Below are positions 48,777 to 61,584 of a stretch of 64,000 nucleotides of DNA, in pieces. The notes beneath the pieces were generated by a model, which searched no databases, was not told the DNA's origin, and saw nothing but the letters and a program-made list of their open reading frames with translations. The stretch's first letter is position 1. The number at the start of each line of letters is the position of its first letter. The stretch comes from Tetrahymena elliotti 4EA (lineage: Eukaryota > Ciliophora > Oligohymenophorea > Hymenostomatida > Tetrahymenidae), in contig JH720313.1 in NCBI GenBank assembly GCA_000231825.2, positions 430,130-494,129 on the forward strand. Direction: 5' to 3'. The position numbers and the translations under genes are program-made.

Positions 48777-49949
48777 AAATATTAAGAAACGAAACATTAA
48801 AAATAAATAATTAAATAATTAGTTAGTATCAGTAAATTCATGTTTTATATGATTGAAGTAATATTTTGAATTTAGTTGATTAATAGTTATTTTTTACATT
48901 AATTAAATAAAATTTTTAAATGAAAAATTAAATATTCTTATCCATTTTCTTTCTAATTCGCTTTGATAAAAATATTACTTCTATTCCTTAAAATTTCTAG
49001 TAATAACTAAATTTAAAAAATAATAATTTATAAAAATAGAAAATAAAGAGTGAGTTAATTTTGCCATTAGCTCATTCAAATATTTCTCTAAATATAATAA
49101 GCAACATTTGTTTGAAATATGAAATTTAAATATGATATTAAATATTAAAAGTAAAAAACAAATTTTTAATTACATTTGAATACTGGAATTTATAAACTTT
49201 ATTCTAAACAATTTTTAGTTAAGAAGATTTACCATTACCATTAACTACTGAACCTCCACCATTATAAAATTAAATTAATTTATTTAAAAAAGAGAAATTC
49301 TTTTTGAAAATATTATTTTACTTAAAAATTATGAATAGTATTAATTAAAAATTTTATAAGCCAAAGAAGTATTAATTGATTAGGTATCATCTCAAAAGAA
49401 AATGTGCAACTATCATGAAAGTTTTAATTAGACATTTTTAAGAAAACCCTTAATGATTATTGATTATTTTCACAATTTTTAAATAATAGCCCTTAATAAA
49501 TAAACAAAAAAACAACTGATAATTTTTTCATATATTTTTTGAATGAAATTTTAATATTTTTACATAACTTTTCAGATAAATTAAAAAATAAATGTAAATT
49601 ATAAGAGATAGAATTTTTTAGAAATTTTTTTTTACATTTTTAAAGAAGTAAGATGTAATTGTAATCATTAAAAAGTAACACGCTATAACATTATGGTAAA
49701 ATATGATTTATTTAAAAATAAATTTTGTGATCGTAATAGTGAAAAATTAACACACACTATATGATGGTAAAATATGATTTATTTAAACATAAATTTGAAG
49801 TAAAATTGTAGGTCAATATCATTTAATGATATTAAATTATGTGGTAATACTTATATCACCAAATATATATATATAAGCTAAATTAAATAGTAGTAAGGAG
49901 GTATTCTTAACTTTTATTATTAAATTAATAAGATTATAAATATTTATAT
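48777..49949. other. spacer with duplicated 3' flank and a short tandem repeat
   Basis: About 1.2 kb. The first 450 nt are the duplicated 3' flank of the metallothionein gene. The remainder is A+T rich and contains the tandem repeat at 49670-49800. No coding frame. Confidence 0.6.
49670..49800. repeat. two-copy tandem repeat
   Basis: Two adjacent copies share 'atggtaaaatatgattta' followed by 'tttaaa.ataaattt', preceded by 'taacac' and 'ctata'. The unit is about 65 nt. It is non-coding. Confidence 0.65.
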
Positions 49950-50537
49950 ATGAGCTATTACTCATAAAATGTTTTTGTCAAAATTTGGCTTTTGATCAAT
50001 GTGATTTTAGGGCTGATGTGTGGGTCATTTTTTGCATATGAGAATTTTAAATCTTGTGGAGACTTTTTTACAGCTGGTATAGTAGTAGGTTTTCTGTATA
50101 CTCTTATTAATTTGATATTACTTGGATTTTAGTAGGCTTGGAGAATAATTTTGCATATAATAATCATAGTTATTTTAATTACATTCGCAATCCTATCATT
50201 TGTTGTTGTATCTGAAGTTAATAATCAATCTATATGTGATAATTAGTGGTGTATAGGTAAAGGAATAGATGTTCAACAAATCATTTAAAATGTTAATGAA
50301 AATGTAGAAGATTAAATATGCTCAGATGATACCAAATAATAAAGCTATATGTTAGCTTAATCAAGAAAATAATATTTGAAGATAAAAAAAACAGATATTT
50401 GGAATATAGATAATTCAATTCCTCTTGCATTTTCTTCAATGCAGGGATCGATGTGCTTGCTTTTAAGCATCCTTTTGGTTGCAGATATATTTAAGTAGAG
50501 AAAGATGAATAGGAAAAAAGAAACACTAATTTAATGA
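49950..50537 (+). CDS. four-pass membrane protein, unknown family
   Basis: Intronless, 195 residues, ATG 49950-49952 to TGA 50535-50537. Hydrophobic helices lie at about residues 9-29, 40-60, 65-87 and 157-180. Between helices 3 and 4 there is a polar segment of about 70 residues with cysteines at 96, 101 and 124 that could form disulfides in the lumen or outside. The tail is basic. The 3+1 helix layout with a large loop before the last helix resembles tetraspan proteins, but the CCG signature of tetraspanins is absent. The frame crosses many TAA and TAG codons, so it is invisible to a standard-code scan. I do not assign a function. Confidence 0.7.
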
Positions 50538-51455
50538 GATAAAATTTTCCAATCCAAAAAAATAATTAAAAACAATCATTTCATTTAAAAGAGAGTAAAA
50601 TAGTTTATGGCGACTAACAAATTTTTAATAAAATATATTATATTTAATTTAATTCAATTATATTCTGTAGAAATTCGTATTATCCATATTAAATGCTTTA
50701 ATATAAATTATAGTCAATTTAATAAATAAATAAATGAATTAATTCGTTGTTTATCATTGAAAAAACCAAACTTTTATCTATTTTGTTTTGATTAAGATAT
50801 TTATTCTAATTAATTTTTAACTTAAAAAATCCAAACTCCTTAAAATCTTTCAAAATTTTATAAATCATAGATATTTTTATTGATTTATCAATAATTCTTT
50901 TGAATAAAGTAAAATAAGTTTATGGTTTAATAAACTTGGTATGATAGCAAGAAATATATTAATGTTTGTCTTTAGATAAATTTTAATATCTTTATTTTAT
51001 CATGAATATTTTTAGAATGATTTTTAGTAAGATATTTTTACAGGTAATTAATTTCCTGATAATGAAAGAAGCAATTGAATAATAAATTTTTTTAAAGGTA
51101 AAACTTGTTAATAAACTTAAGAAACAAATAAAAAGTTTCAACAACTCTTTTTAGTCATGAGAATTTTTTCAGGAGTGCAACAAATTAAACAGAACTAAAA
51201 AAGTTTAGATTGAATAAAATTTTTATTAAATAGATTTATATTCTGTTTCATAAAAATAAGATTTTTCATAAATACTTAATTCGTGAAATATAAAACTGGG
51301 AACTAAAATATTTTTGAATTTTATTAATAAAATTATTGCCAATGCCTTTTTTGCTTAATTTACACACATAAAATTATTAAAAAATAGATATTTCTTCATT
51401 TAAAAATTTTTTTTTATTTGAATCTACAATTTATATATTTTGATTATACTATCTA
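50538..51455. other. spacer between convergent genes
   Basis: About 0.9 kb, very A+T rich, with no supported gene or RNA. Confidence 0.6.
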
Positions 51456-53472
51456 TCAGTCTTTAGGGTATATTCCTTTTAGAGAAAGTTCTTAAGTGAC
51501 TCTCTAAAAATATGTTGGATCCGGATATCCAAAACTTGAAGATCCTTTATTGAAAAAAAAATTATAATTTAATGATTAGAAAATAAAAATTATTGAAAAC
51601 TAAATTATTACCTCCATAAGTATTAGTTTTAAAGTGAACTCCATTCCATATTATTCTATTGTCCTTTCCTGTTGTTACACTTTTACCTATTGTGTAAAGT
51701 AACCTTCTCTTAAAGGCTATTTTAAACATTTCTAATATTTTTCTAGCTTCTTCTGTGTTAGGCAGATATCCTACTCTTGATGTTGAAGGTACATTGACTC
51801 CATTTTTTGTAGTTGATTTCATCCTCATCTCAATAACAATAGTAGAGTTATCTGGATATCCATCACATGGAGAGTATTTATCTAAATATATGCTCATAGA
51901 TCCAGGAGGTTAATCTCCTATAGTATAATATGGTAATAATTAAAATAAATAAATCAATATTTTGTCTTATTTACCTATCATAACTCCATAAATTTTAGAG
52001 CAAACTGGGCATTTAATGTAAGTAGATTGAATCATCATTTTAAGGCAGCTTTTATGAAAGAAATGAGACTCACAATGAGCTAAGTTAATAGGATCTTCAT
52101 CAGAGCTATTTTATAACTATTTCAAGAAATCTTGCTGTGAATACTAATCAATATTTTCAAACAAATCACATTAGCAGATACAGCATATTTCTTCCTACCA
52201 TTGTTAATTTTAAATTTATCTTTCTTACTTGAAAATATCATCAATAGTCTTCATTAAATAGTACTCTAATGCAGTGAATTAATTATGATCTGTTATTTTT
52301 GCTAGTTCCTATATTTTTTCATTTTACTTAATCTTTAATTATTCCACTAAATCAGCTATATCATTAACTATTTATATTAATTTTTCATTTTTCTATACAA
52401 TTTCTTTATTTAAATCTATTTTATACTCTCTGCTACAAATTCTAATAGTTATAATATTCTCTTACTCATTTAAATCAAAACTTATTTAATCTTTCTATTA
52501 GTTTTATTAGTTGTTTTGATTTTCATCTTCATCTAAAATTGCATCTGTTACAAATATATCCTCCTACTTAACTAAACTATCTTCATATTCTCTTTATTTT
52601 TACTTTTCATTATCTATCTATTTAAATTCATTTCCATCATCTTCATTATCCTCTTCATCTTCATAGTCTTCTTCTCTATCATTTTCATCTATTTCTTCTT
52701 CTTCTTGATCTTCATTCTTCTGTTCATCTTTATTAATTTCATTCTCACCTTTTTATTCTTATTATTCATTTTCTCCTGAAGTACTATCTTTTAATTTTTT
52801 TTATTGATCTTCGTTGTTCTTATCTTGGTTTATTAACTTAGAGTCTAATTCTTGAAATAATATTTTATAATCCTATATTTTGAAATAAAATTAATTTTAA
52901 ATCATTACCTTCTTCATTTTATTGGTCTTCTTATATTTGATCTAATTATTATTTATCGCCATCTTCATCATCTTATAGCTGATTGTTTTGACTATCACTT
53001 TATTCTTTTTAATCAGAAAAATCAACTACTTAATTGAAACTTTCTCCATTATCTTATTTTTCATAATTTTTGAAAAATTGATTATTGTCTCTATTTTCAC
53101 TTTTACTTTATTCTCTCTCATTATTCAAACTCATTAAGATATTTTCATTTTTAAACTCATAGCTGCTCTATTATTTGTATATACTATTAAGATTATTTGT
53201 ACTATAATTTTTATCAGAATTATCTTCTCCAAATATATTTGATTCTGTTATAAAATATAACAAATTTTTATTTTTGAATTTTATAATATCAATTTATTAC
53301 CTTGGTTATAAATATTTTCTTACATTAAAATTTAATTTTTAAAGCTCTCATCCAATTAATCTCCTTAATCATCTATAAAAGCTTCATTAAGTAAATTATC
53401 TAATTAGCTAGATCCTTTATTAATAAAAAATGTGTTTTTAGAAAATATATATGGGGTGTTTTTTTTAGACAT
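51456..53472 (-). CDS. Deltex-like E3 ubiquitin ligase (RING-DTC)
   Basis: The C-terminal half has a RING ('EEICCICQCDLF', 'HCESHFFHKSCLKMM', 'IKCPVCSKIYG') followed directly by a Deltex C-terminal domain: 'SRVGYLPNTEEARKILEM', 'RRLLYTIGKSVTTG', 'WNGVHFKTNTYGG', 'GYPDPTYFQRVTQEL'. This matches the RING-DTC module of DTX proteins, which ubiquitinate proteins and can act on ADP-ribose. The N-terminal region is acidic, Q/N/E/D-rich and disordered, with no WWE domain. Likely introns: 51545-51611, one ending at about 51900 and starting near 51960, one at about 52880-52910, and one at about 53245-53300. Start ATG 53470-53472; stop TGA 51456-51458. Deltex C-terminal domains bind ADP-ribosylated substrates or NAD in other species; that part is inference here. 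Confidence 0.87.
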
Positions 53473-53755
53473 AATTTTTTTAAAAATTTTTAATTTTTTA
53501 TTAAAAAATTTGGTAAGCCAATAAAATAATATAAAAAAATTTACACCAAACCCCTTTTTATTTAAAAAAAAAAATTATATAATCTGAGATAATATTCTAA
53601 AAGTTTTTTGGCATAATTTATATAATTTTTTGACAAATTTGAATGTTTAATAGTTAGCTTTTAAATGTTTTGCTCAATAATGAATTTAGCTAAATTTTAA
53701 GATACTTTTTAACATTCACTTTCTAAAATTTTTTTGCATTAATTTTTAAAATACT

Positions 53756-54178
53756 TCATAAATAATTATAAAACCATAATTTTTGATGAGTTGATTATAC
53801 CTTCATTAAGAACTTCCATTTGGTTATTTTATGATTTATTATTTGAACCGCTTTCATCTAAAACCTAATCTTTGGCTTCTCCACTTGAAAATATTCGTTT
53901 ATTTAAAAAGTTTAAAGTAGGCTTTTTACATATTATTTAATTTACTTATTATCTTTTAGTCTTTTTGAAATAGCTTCTCCAAAATCTTACTCTTCATTGA
54001 AAACAGCAAATTCATCATGTGAAAAAGGGTTTTTACGCTTATTCAAAATCTAATTTTCCTACTTTTGCTTTTCATTATGCAAATTTAAAAAAGATTAAAC
54101 AGCCTTGATCTTAATCTTAACTTTTTCCCAAAGAGCTACTCCTTTACTTGTAGACTCCTTAACAGTTTCTTCAATCAT
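53756..54178 (-). CDS. small hypothetical protein
   Basis: 140 residues from ATG 54176-54178 to TGA 53756-53758, crossing several TAA/TAG codons. The N-terminal part is helical and charged ('KGVALWEKVKIKIKAVQSF', 'NPFSHDEFAVFNEEQDFGE'). After about residue 75, a different frame reads more like protein ('RIFSSGEAKDQVLDESG'), so a small intron or different 3' end is possible. No family is recognised. It lies about 280 nt upstream of the Deltex-like gene on the same strand. Confidence 0.5.
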
Positions 54179-55193
54179 TTTAAGATATTATATTTTTGAA
54201 TAATTAATATTAATTGATATTTTTGTGATTATTATTAATTATATAAAAAGTATGCAATTATTTGTATCTTTTATTAATTTTCATTCAATATATTAAAGAT
54301 TCTTATTTCGATAACCTCGTTTTTTATTTTTGAAAATACAATTTTTTATCAGAAACCATTAGCTAAAACAATGTTTCTATTGCATTATAATTCTAATTTC
54401 ATGTGTTGTTTATTTTTTACTTTTTGCCTTAAAAATAAATGAAGATATTTTCCTTTTTTTTGTATAATTAATAATTTATCTAAATAATAATTAAATACCT
54501 AAACTAAAAGTTATGACTACTGATTTATGTTAGATTTGTAATTAAAATCAATTTATTCCTCATTCATTTTTGGTTTTACAATCAAAGATTTTAGAACTAG
54601 TAAAAAATTAATTTTAATATTTTTTAAATTTAATTTTGAAACACAAATAAAATACAAAATAAATTCATGAATGAGCTTACTTTTAGCTTCAATAATTATT
54701 TTTTCAATTTATTTTTAGAAATTTTGCTAATTAATTTTTTATAATTCTCTCTAATTAATTCCAAAGCAAATCTTTTTACAATATTTCCAACACTCTTTCT
54801 ACCTAAAAAAACAAATAGATTTGGTAAATTATTTTTAAAGAGGTAAATAAAATATTTATTTTAAGTGTTTATTTAAAAAATTATTTCATTATAAAATTAA
54901 AGAATTTAAAGCACAGTTTGTTTTTTGAATTCTATTTCTTTTGTTTTTGTTTTTCAGACTAAATTATTTATTGTTTAACTTATATTTAACTAAAATATAA
55001 ATGATATTTACAAAATTGTTTTAAAATGAATGAAGCATTAAATTTTTAAAATAATTTAAAATAACAAAAATTTTATAAATGAATACTTTTATGATATTTT
55101 TTAATTATTTTTATTGTTAATAGGCTTAATATATCAGTTTTAAAACTATAATTTTGATATTTAATATTATTGAATTCCAACAAGTTTTAATAT
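54179..55193. other. intergenic spacer
   Basis: About 1 kb, A+T rich. A plus-strand frame from ATG at about 54513 begins 'MTTDLCQICNQNQF' but cannot be extended into a convincing gene. Nothing else is seen. Confidence 0.5.
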
Positions 55194-57162
55194 TCATTCA
55201 TATTTCCAAATATTAATATTTCCTTTACTATCTGCAGTAAAAAGCTTTTATGAAGAGCTACTATATAATGTAGAATGTATGGTAACATTTTTTTATGTTT
55301 AAATAACACTAGGAGGGCATATTTTATCATCTAAAGACCAAATATCTATTTTTTTAGTTAATAAAGATATATTATTTAAATTGCATTTCAAATTTATTTT
55401 TATAAATTAATAAAGATATGGAGACTAAATGATATTTTAAATATTTAATTTACATAAATCACCATCATTTGAGCCTGCTACTATGTATTTGTCATGAAAA
55501 GCAAAAGTTGGTTTATTGTAGTTACTTGAATTTAAATAGTTGATATTCTAGAAATTATGTAAAATTTTAAACATACGTAAATCAATTAAAGATATTTATA
55601 AACCATCTTAATTAGTCGCCAAAGCATAGTAATCATCTGAGCTCACCTAAACATGAGTAACACAAGGACCTTCTAAAAACAGTGTATTTAAAATATCTTT
55701 ATTCTAAACTAATTTTATTGAGCCATCATTGTGTCCGCATATTATTTAATCAGAGAAATTAAATGTATCGACAGTGTTAACTTTGGAGCTTACTCTAACA
55801 AAATGAGATTAGTTTTCTGCTTATACATCCCATATTCTTATAGTTTGGTCTTAGGAGCCAGATACTATTTTTTAATCATATTTATTTTTAAGAAATTAAA
55901 CTGCTTTGACTGTTTAGTGATGTCCAAGAAGCTTGGCTTTAATTTTATATTATTAGCTATTAGAATATTAATAAATAGCAACACATTTATCTTATCCACC
56001 AGAAATTAGAAGATTATTTTTTGTTGAATACTTTATTGCCTCTGTTACGGAGCTATTAATGTTTGATAATTGCTGAAATTCTCTTAATTCAAAAGAGTCA
56101 ATAACTTTAACTTCTGCCTTTCCATTAATTATAGCCAACTGAGATTAATCAAATGACTCTTCTATTTGAAAAATACTGCAATCCTAACACTTAAGAGCTT
56201 TTTTGTAACTCGAAAGCTTCAAGTTGTTTAAAATTTTGTCTTTTTTTGAAATAAAAAAATTAATAGGCCAAAGATAAAGTTTAAGACGAAAGACAAATAT
56301 TGTATTTTTTGATTTTAATTTATTTAATAAGGTTACATTATTATAATTATAATTAATCTAAATTATATCAAAAAGCAATACCTGATTTACATTCTGCTCT
56401 TTAACTATGTGATCTTGCCAGTCTAATATCAGTTTCAAATACAGATTCACTATTTATGTTATAAGCTGTAACAGATCTTTCCATAGTTCTGGTTTTATCA
56501 AACTTATTTATTGTTGTTTTTGATAAATTTTGATCAATTTAGCTTTTTAAATAATTTGATTCTTAGGATTGTGATTTTTGAGTTAAACTCATACTATTGT
56601 TAAGAAAGTTTTCTCCTAAAAATGATGATGCTAAATCTAATGATTGTTGCCTTTTTGAACTTTTGATTTAAGAGCAGTTATTGCATAGCTTCTCATCCAT
56701 ATTATTTTTTTAACCACTGTTTTTGATTTAATTATCAAAGCTTTCATAATCCTATATTTTCTTTTCATATTCTCTCAAAAACAGCTCTAATTATTAGTTT
56801 TTAACTTTAAGAGCTTCATTTTAATCTTTGCACTCTCTCAGTTCAGAATTCAACAATATGTTGGATCCTTAAAGCTTTTCTAATTTAAGTTAAAGATTTA
56901 TGCATCTAAGTTCGCTACTTGTAATCTATTTTTTCATAATACTGTATTTATCTTATAAACCATGCTAACTTTTAAAAAAATGAATATCTGAACTTTATTG
57001 AATAATCTACTCATTTTATTCTTTTATTTTTTTTTACAATGATTGAAATTCTTCAAAGAACTAATTGATTGGATTGTTTAGTTTAGCTTGCTGAAGATGA
57101 AGCTATTCAATTACTTATTTATTTGTTTCATAAAGATCTATCTCTTGCTTTTATATATTCAT
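55194..57162 (-). CDS. coiled-coil plus WD40 protein, ATG16-like
   Basis: Three exons: 56382-57162, 55454-56239 and 55194-55345 (introns 56240-56381 and 55346-55453). The first exon encodes Q/E/K-rich coiled coil (residues about 1-145) and a S/N/Q linker. The second and third form a seven-bladed WD40 propeller with 'LISGGQDKCVAIYQY', 'LLGHHQTVKAVQFL', 'VSGSQDQTIRIWDV', 'CGHNDGSIKLV', 'AGSNDGDLYIWSL' and 'ADSKGNINIWKY'. The last intron was placed because it completes a WD dipeptide. Coiled coil followed by a C-terminal propeller is the ATG16L layout, the scaffold that directs ATG8 lipidation in autophagy; the ATG5-binding helix is not evident, so this is a fold-level call. The frame is open upstream of the chosen ATG to about 57215. 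Stop TGA 55194-55196. Confidence 0.75.
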
Positions 57163-58948
57163 TTTATTTTGATTTTTAAAGATTATTAATAGTTTAAACA
57201 AGTTAATTAATTGGTTTAATTATCACTTTGTATATCTTGATTAAGCTTTTATATCAGAATTTGTTTATTATTTTTCAGATATTTCTGATTAATCTTTATG
57301 CACAAACACATATTTAATAATCCTATGTGTTAAGAAATATTTCTTATTGTTCTAATAAAAACTAATAATAGCCTAGTAAAAATAAAATTAAAAATCATAA
57401 GAATACTTTCAAAATATGTATATTTTCTCCTATAAAAGAAATGAATGGTAAAAAATAAATTAGGTAAACTAAAATCTTTAAATAATTACATCACTAAATT
57501 CATGGCGAATTTATTCTAAATCAATCAATTAATACACATATAAGACTAAAATTTAAGGGTTTTTGAAATTAAATTTTAATATTTTTTTTGAAAATTATTT
57601 TTCAGCGATAAGACAAATTTAAGAGAATAGTACTCTAGAAAGCTCCTTTTTCAATATGCATCATTTTTGATTGTTTGAACTAATTTGATTTTTGGAATTT
57701 ACTCATTTTTTTTGTCATAAATTAAATATAAAATGTATTGAAGACGAAAAGACAAATACATATTTCAAATATTATACTTGAATGCAAACAATAAAATTAT
57801 TTAAAAGAAATAAATAAAAAAAAATATCAAATTAAAAATACTGTCACTTTTTGTGAATTGATTTAGTTTTTTTGATTTGAGGTTCTTTTTGTAAATTAAA
57901 AAAATTTTTAAATCAATATTATGAGTGAGCCATTTAAATATCATTTATTCTAAACTAAAATTAACAAATTAAAAATTTGAAAATAGTACTACACTATTTA
58001 ATTTAATTTTGTTGATACAAAAGAATTTACTGAATGGACTGAATTATAAAATTGTTTTGGTTTGAAGAGAATTCGATAATATATTTTTCTTTTAAATATT
58101 CTGATGTTTAGAAAAATTAAATTTTTTAATTTAAAAGTTATTATTTTATGGTGTCTTTTCTTATATCATTTGCAAATAGCCAATTAAAAGAGTAAAAGAA
58201 GATTATAAAATGTGATTAGATTCAATTTATATTAAAAAGTTAATATTAAAATTAATTTAACATATTAATTTAAAAATAACTTAGTTCAGATATTTTAGAT
58301 CAATAAATAATTATTTGTTTGAATAATTAAACTTAAAATTCACCAAAAAATATTTTTGACTCTTATTTTTGATGTTAGTCTTCTTTTTTTTTGAGATTGA
58401 TGGACAAATGCAATAGAAATTCAATGTTTTTAATAGAAATTTACTTAAAATTAATAATTATACTTTTTTTCAAAAAAAATGTACTAAGGAAATTTCATGA
58501 AAATTGAAGATTGAAGAACTCTCTATACTGATTGATTATTATGTCAATCTCAATTATGTAATATTAATATATAATAATATAGCAAAAGAGAGAGAGAGGG
58601 ATGAGATTTATTAAGTTTTTTGCAAATATTTATTTCTAATTGTTTAATAAATTTGCAATTATATGAATTGTCAGGGATATGTCAAATTATATTTTGTATT
58701 CAAAAATGAATAGAAAATTATACTTTTATTTTTAAAAATGAAAGAAAGCTTTAGCAGAGTGAATGAAGAAAGAATGTGATTCTTTGTTATATCATTTCAT
58801 TTCAATTGATTTGTTTAGAGATTAAAGGAGAGAAAGAATAATCGATAGAAAAATTAACAAAAAATAAAATAAATACAATTAATTAAATTAAAAGTCTTTC
58901 CTTTGAAAATTAAAAAGAAAAAAGTATATATAATAATATAGTATATAA
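57163..58948. other. divergent promoter region
   Basis: About 1.8 kb between the ATG16-like gene (minus) and SDHB (plus). It is very A+T rich, with a short GA microsatellite near 58587. I find no supported gene. It must hold the promoter of the strongly expressed SDHB gene. Confidence 0.6.
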
Positions 58949-60731
58949 ATGTTGAGAACTATTTTTAAGGCTAGATCTTTATTCAATCCTAGCATTTCCA
59001 GATTCGGCAGTGGTTTCGATCGTATTGCTGAGTCCAACGATGCTACTTCCATCTGTTTGGAATCTATTTCCGGAACTATTAAGGGTCTCTAAAAGGCTAA
59101 CTACGTTGTTGAACACAATCCCAATTTGACTTCCGAAGAAAAGAAGAGTTTGAAATAATTCCTTGTTTATCGTTACAACCCTGCTGTATCTATTCTTTAA
59201 ACATTATTATTTGCATCAGAAAGATGTATTTGATTATTTGTTTCATCAGCATCCCCTCCTCCTATCTCTCTCAAATTTGTATTTATTGGTTTTTATTCTT
59301 GATGCAGCAACAAAAAATATCTCAAAGAAAGAAAAAGTGAAGAATTGTCAATAATAATTACTAAGGAAATTAATAAATAAATAAACACATTTATTCATAA
59401 TATTTGCAAAACCAACTCTTTTATTAGCATAGCAAATCTTTTATTTGTTTGGTTGCTTGATTACTATCATTTAGTGAAGTAGAGAATGTCAGAAGAGTAG
59501 AGGGATTCATGGAACAAATCTTGATTTTAGATTAGCAATTAACAAATTAGTATTTAACGCATATAAATTTTAAAATATAAAAAGGATTCTTAAGATCAAC
59601 CTAAATACGTTAGCTATTGGGTTGACATCAAGAAGTTCCCTCCCATGTTCTTGGATGCCATTCTTTACATTAAAAACGAATTAGATCCTACCCTCTCAAT
59701 GAGAAGGTATTGATTGATTTATTTATTTATTGCATTTAAAGGAGTTGAAAAGAATCAGTTAATATTTAATAAAAGCTAATCTAATTCATATTTTTTTATT
59801 TTTATTTAGATCTTGCAGAGAAGGTATTTGCGGTTCTTGCGCTGTCAACTGTGATGGTTTACACACATTGGCTTGTATTTCTGGTTTCAACAGAGATTTA
59901 TCCAAGCCTACTATCATCACTCCTTTGGGCCACATGTTTATCTTGAAGGATCTCGTTGTTGATATGACTAATTTCTATGCTTAATATAAGATGATTGAAC
60001 CTTACCTTAAGAGAAAGACTCCTAAGGTATATTTTATTTTCCATAATTTAAGCAATAATAATTAATCAATAAGATATTTTCTTAAAAAACCATATAAATT
60101 TAAAAGATATATATATCTATCATCATAATCATAATTAATCAAAATAAAAATAAATCGTTTCTTAAAAATGAGTGCCAGCTTTAAATTCTACAAATAAATC
60201 ATAATATTATTTTAAATAAATCTTATCAATATTTTTTATAAAAAAAAGCCTGATGCCAATAAGGAATACCCTTAATCTCCTGAACAAAGAGCACTTTTGG
60301 ATGGTTTATACGAATGTGTCCTTTGTGCTGCTTGTTCTACCTCCTGCCCCTCTTACTGGTGGCATCCTGATAGATATCTCGGTCCTGCCATTCTCTAATA
60401 AGTAAAAAATATTTTAAAAATAAAAAATTAAGTTTTAATTTAATTAATATCATTTAATAGGCTTACAGATGGATCGTAGATAGCAGAGATGAATACACCC
60501 AAGAAAGAATTGAAAGAATTGCTGAAGATGTCAGACTTGATGACTGCTAACAAATCGGTATGTGCTCTTTCACTTGTCCTAAGGGTAAATAAAATAAATA
60601 AATAAATAAAAAATTTTTTAATTTTGTTTTTAAATATTAAATAAGGTTTAAATCCTCAACTTTCTCTTAAAAATTTAATGGATATGGTGAAGGATTTCAG
60701 ATAAAAGAGAATCGAATCCGAAGTTCTTTGA
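58949..60731 (+). CDS. SDHB: succinate dehydrogenase iron-sulfur subunit, mitochondrial
   Basis: Subunit of respiratory complex II that passes electrons from FAD to ubiquinone. Six exons; introns 59186-59584, 59707-59809, 60027-60248, 60402-60460 and 60585-60645. The N-terminus is a mitochondrial targeting sequence rich in R, S, F and K. All three cluster motifs are intact: 2Fe-2S '[14 protein letters not shown]' with a later 'LAC', 4Fe-4S '[12 protein letters not shown]', and 3Fe-4S '[17 protein letters not shown]'. Quinone-site context '[12 protein letters not shown]' is present. The exons are much richer in G+C than neighbouring genes and favour codons ending in C (ATC, TTC, AAC, GGC), a sign of high expression in Tetrahymena. 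Start ATG 58949-58951; stop TGA 60729-60731. Confidence 0.97.
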
Positions 60732-61584
60732 GGAGTTTTGGTTTGAAAAAAGTGTTGCTTATATATTAAAACATCTAATAATCAACCAAGAAATTATTCA
60801 ATTACTAACTTTTGATACAAAAGAAAGTTATTATACAAACATAATAATTAACTTATGCTACAAATAATTAAAACTACAGATCAAAATCATATCTTTTATT
60901 GTACACTTGCTCTGCATGTTATCATTATTGTTAGTTTTAGTATGATAACTTTTCCTTTAAAAATTCATCTTTAATCTTTCATTTATTTCTTTTTTTCATT
61001 CATTCCCCCCCTCATACTAAGTAAATTCAATAGAAATATTTAAAAATAAACTTCAATCATTATTAATTAAACTGATTGATTAATAGTCAAATGTTTTATT
61101 TAAGTTATCAAAAGGAGTTTAAAACAAATTAAAAAATAAAAATTCAAAATTATGAGAGTAAAACTCTTTAATGATAAATCTGATGGATGAAAATAATTTT
61201 TAATTTAAATCAGTAAAATTTTTTAAAAATAAAAAAATACTAAATCAAGTAAAAGATATTATTTGATACATCATATAAATATTTAAAGATTACATATTTT
61301 TAGTTTTCTAATAAAATTTAGAATTTTATAATTGAATTGGTTAGTTAGTGTGTGTGGGTTATTTAATTTTATTTGTATAGATTAAATATATATAAATTAT
61401 TTGTCAAGATAGGCCAGTAAAATTTTGTTTAAAAGTATGGTTTAAATATCATATTTGAAAAAAAGAGCAAATGAGAGTGTTTGTTTAGATTTTGTACAGA
61501 AGATAAATTTGTTTAATTGTTATTTGTTTTTTGAATGTTGAAGGAAGGCTTTTTATTTTAGCAATTTAAGCTAATAATATAATA
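60732..61584. other. spacer between convergent genes
   Basis: About 0.85 kb, A+T rich, with poly-T and a 'ttcccccc' run near 61004. Nothing recognisable. Confidence 0.6.

Larger units (their letters stand above)
42650..49235. repeat. segmental duplication carrying metallothionein
   Basis: The region from about 42650 to 45830 (5' half of the channel gene, spacer, metallothionein A and its 3' flank) is matched, with deletions, by about 46834 to 49235 (channel fragment, spacer, metallothionein B, 3' flank). Non-coding matches include the 800 nt upstream of each metallothionein start and 'gtatcagtaaattcatg' and 'taagaagattta' downstream. Both copies lie in the same orientation. Confidence 0.75.

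Noticed and set aside
48376..48810. 144-residue open frame overlapping metallothionein B
   Set aside because: Same shadow effect: the alternative frame of a cysteine-repeat gene.
54513..54840. Possible small gene beginning 'MTTDLCQICNQ'
   Set aside because: It needs an intron of about 120 nt and gives a low-complexity continuation without a recognisable domain.
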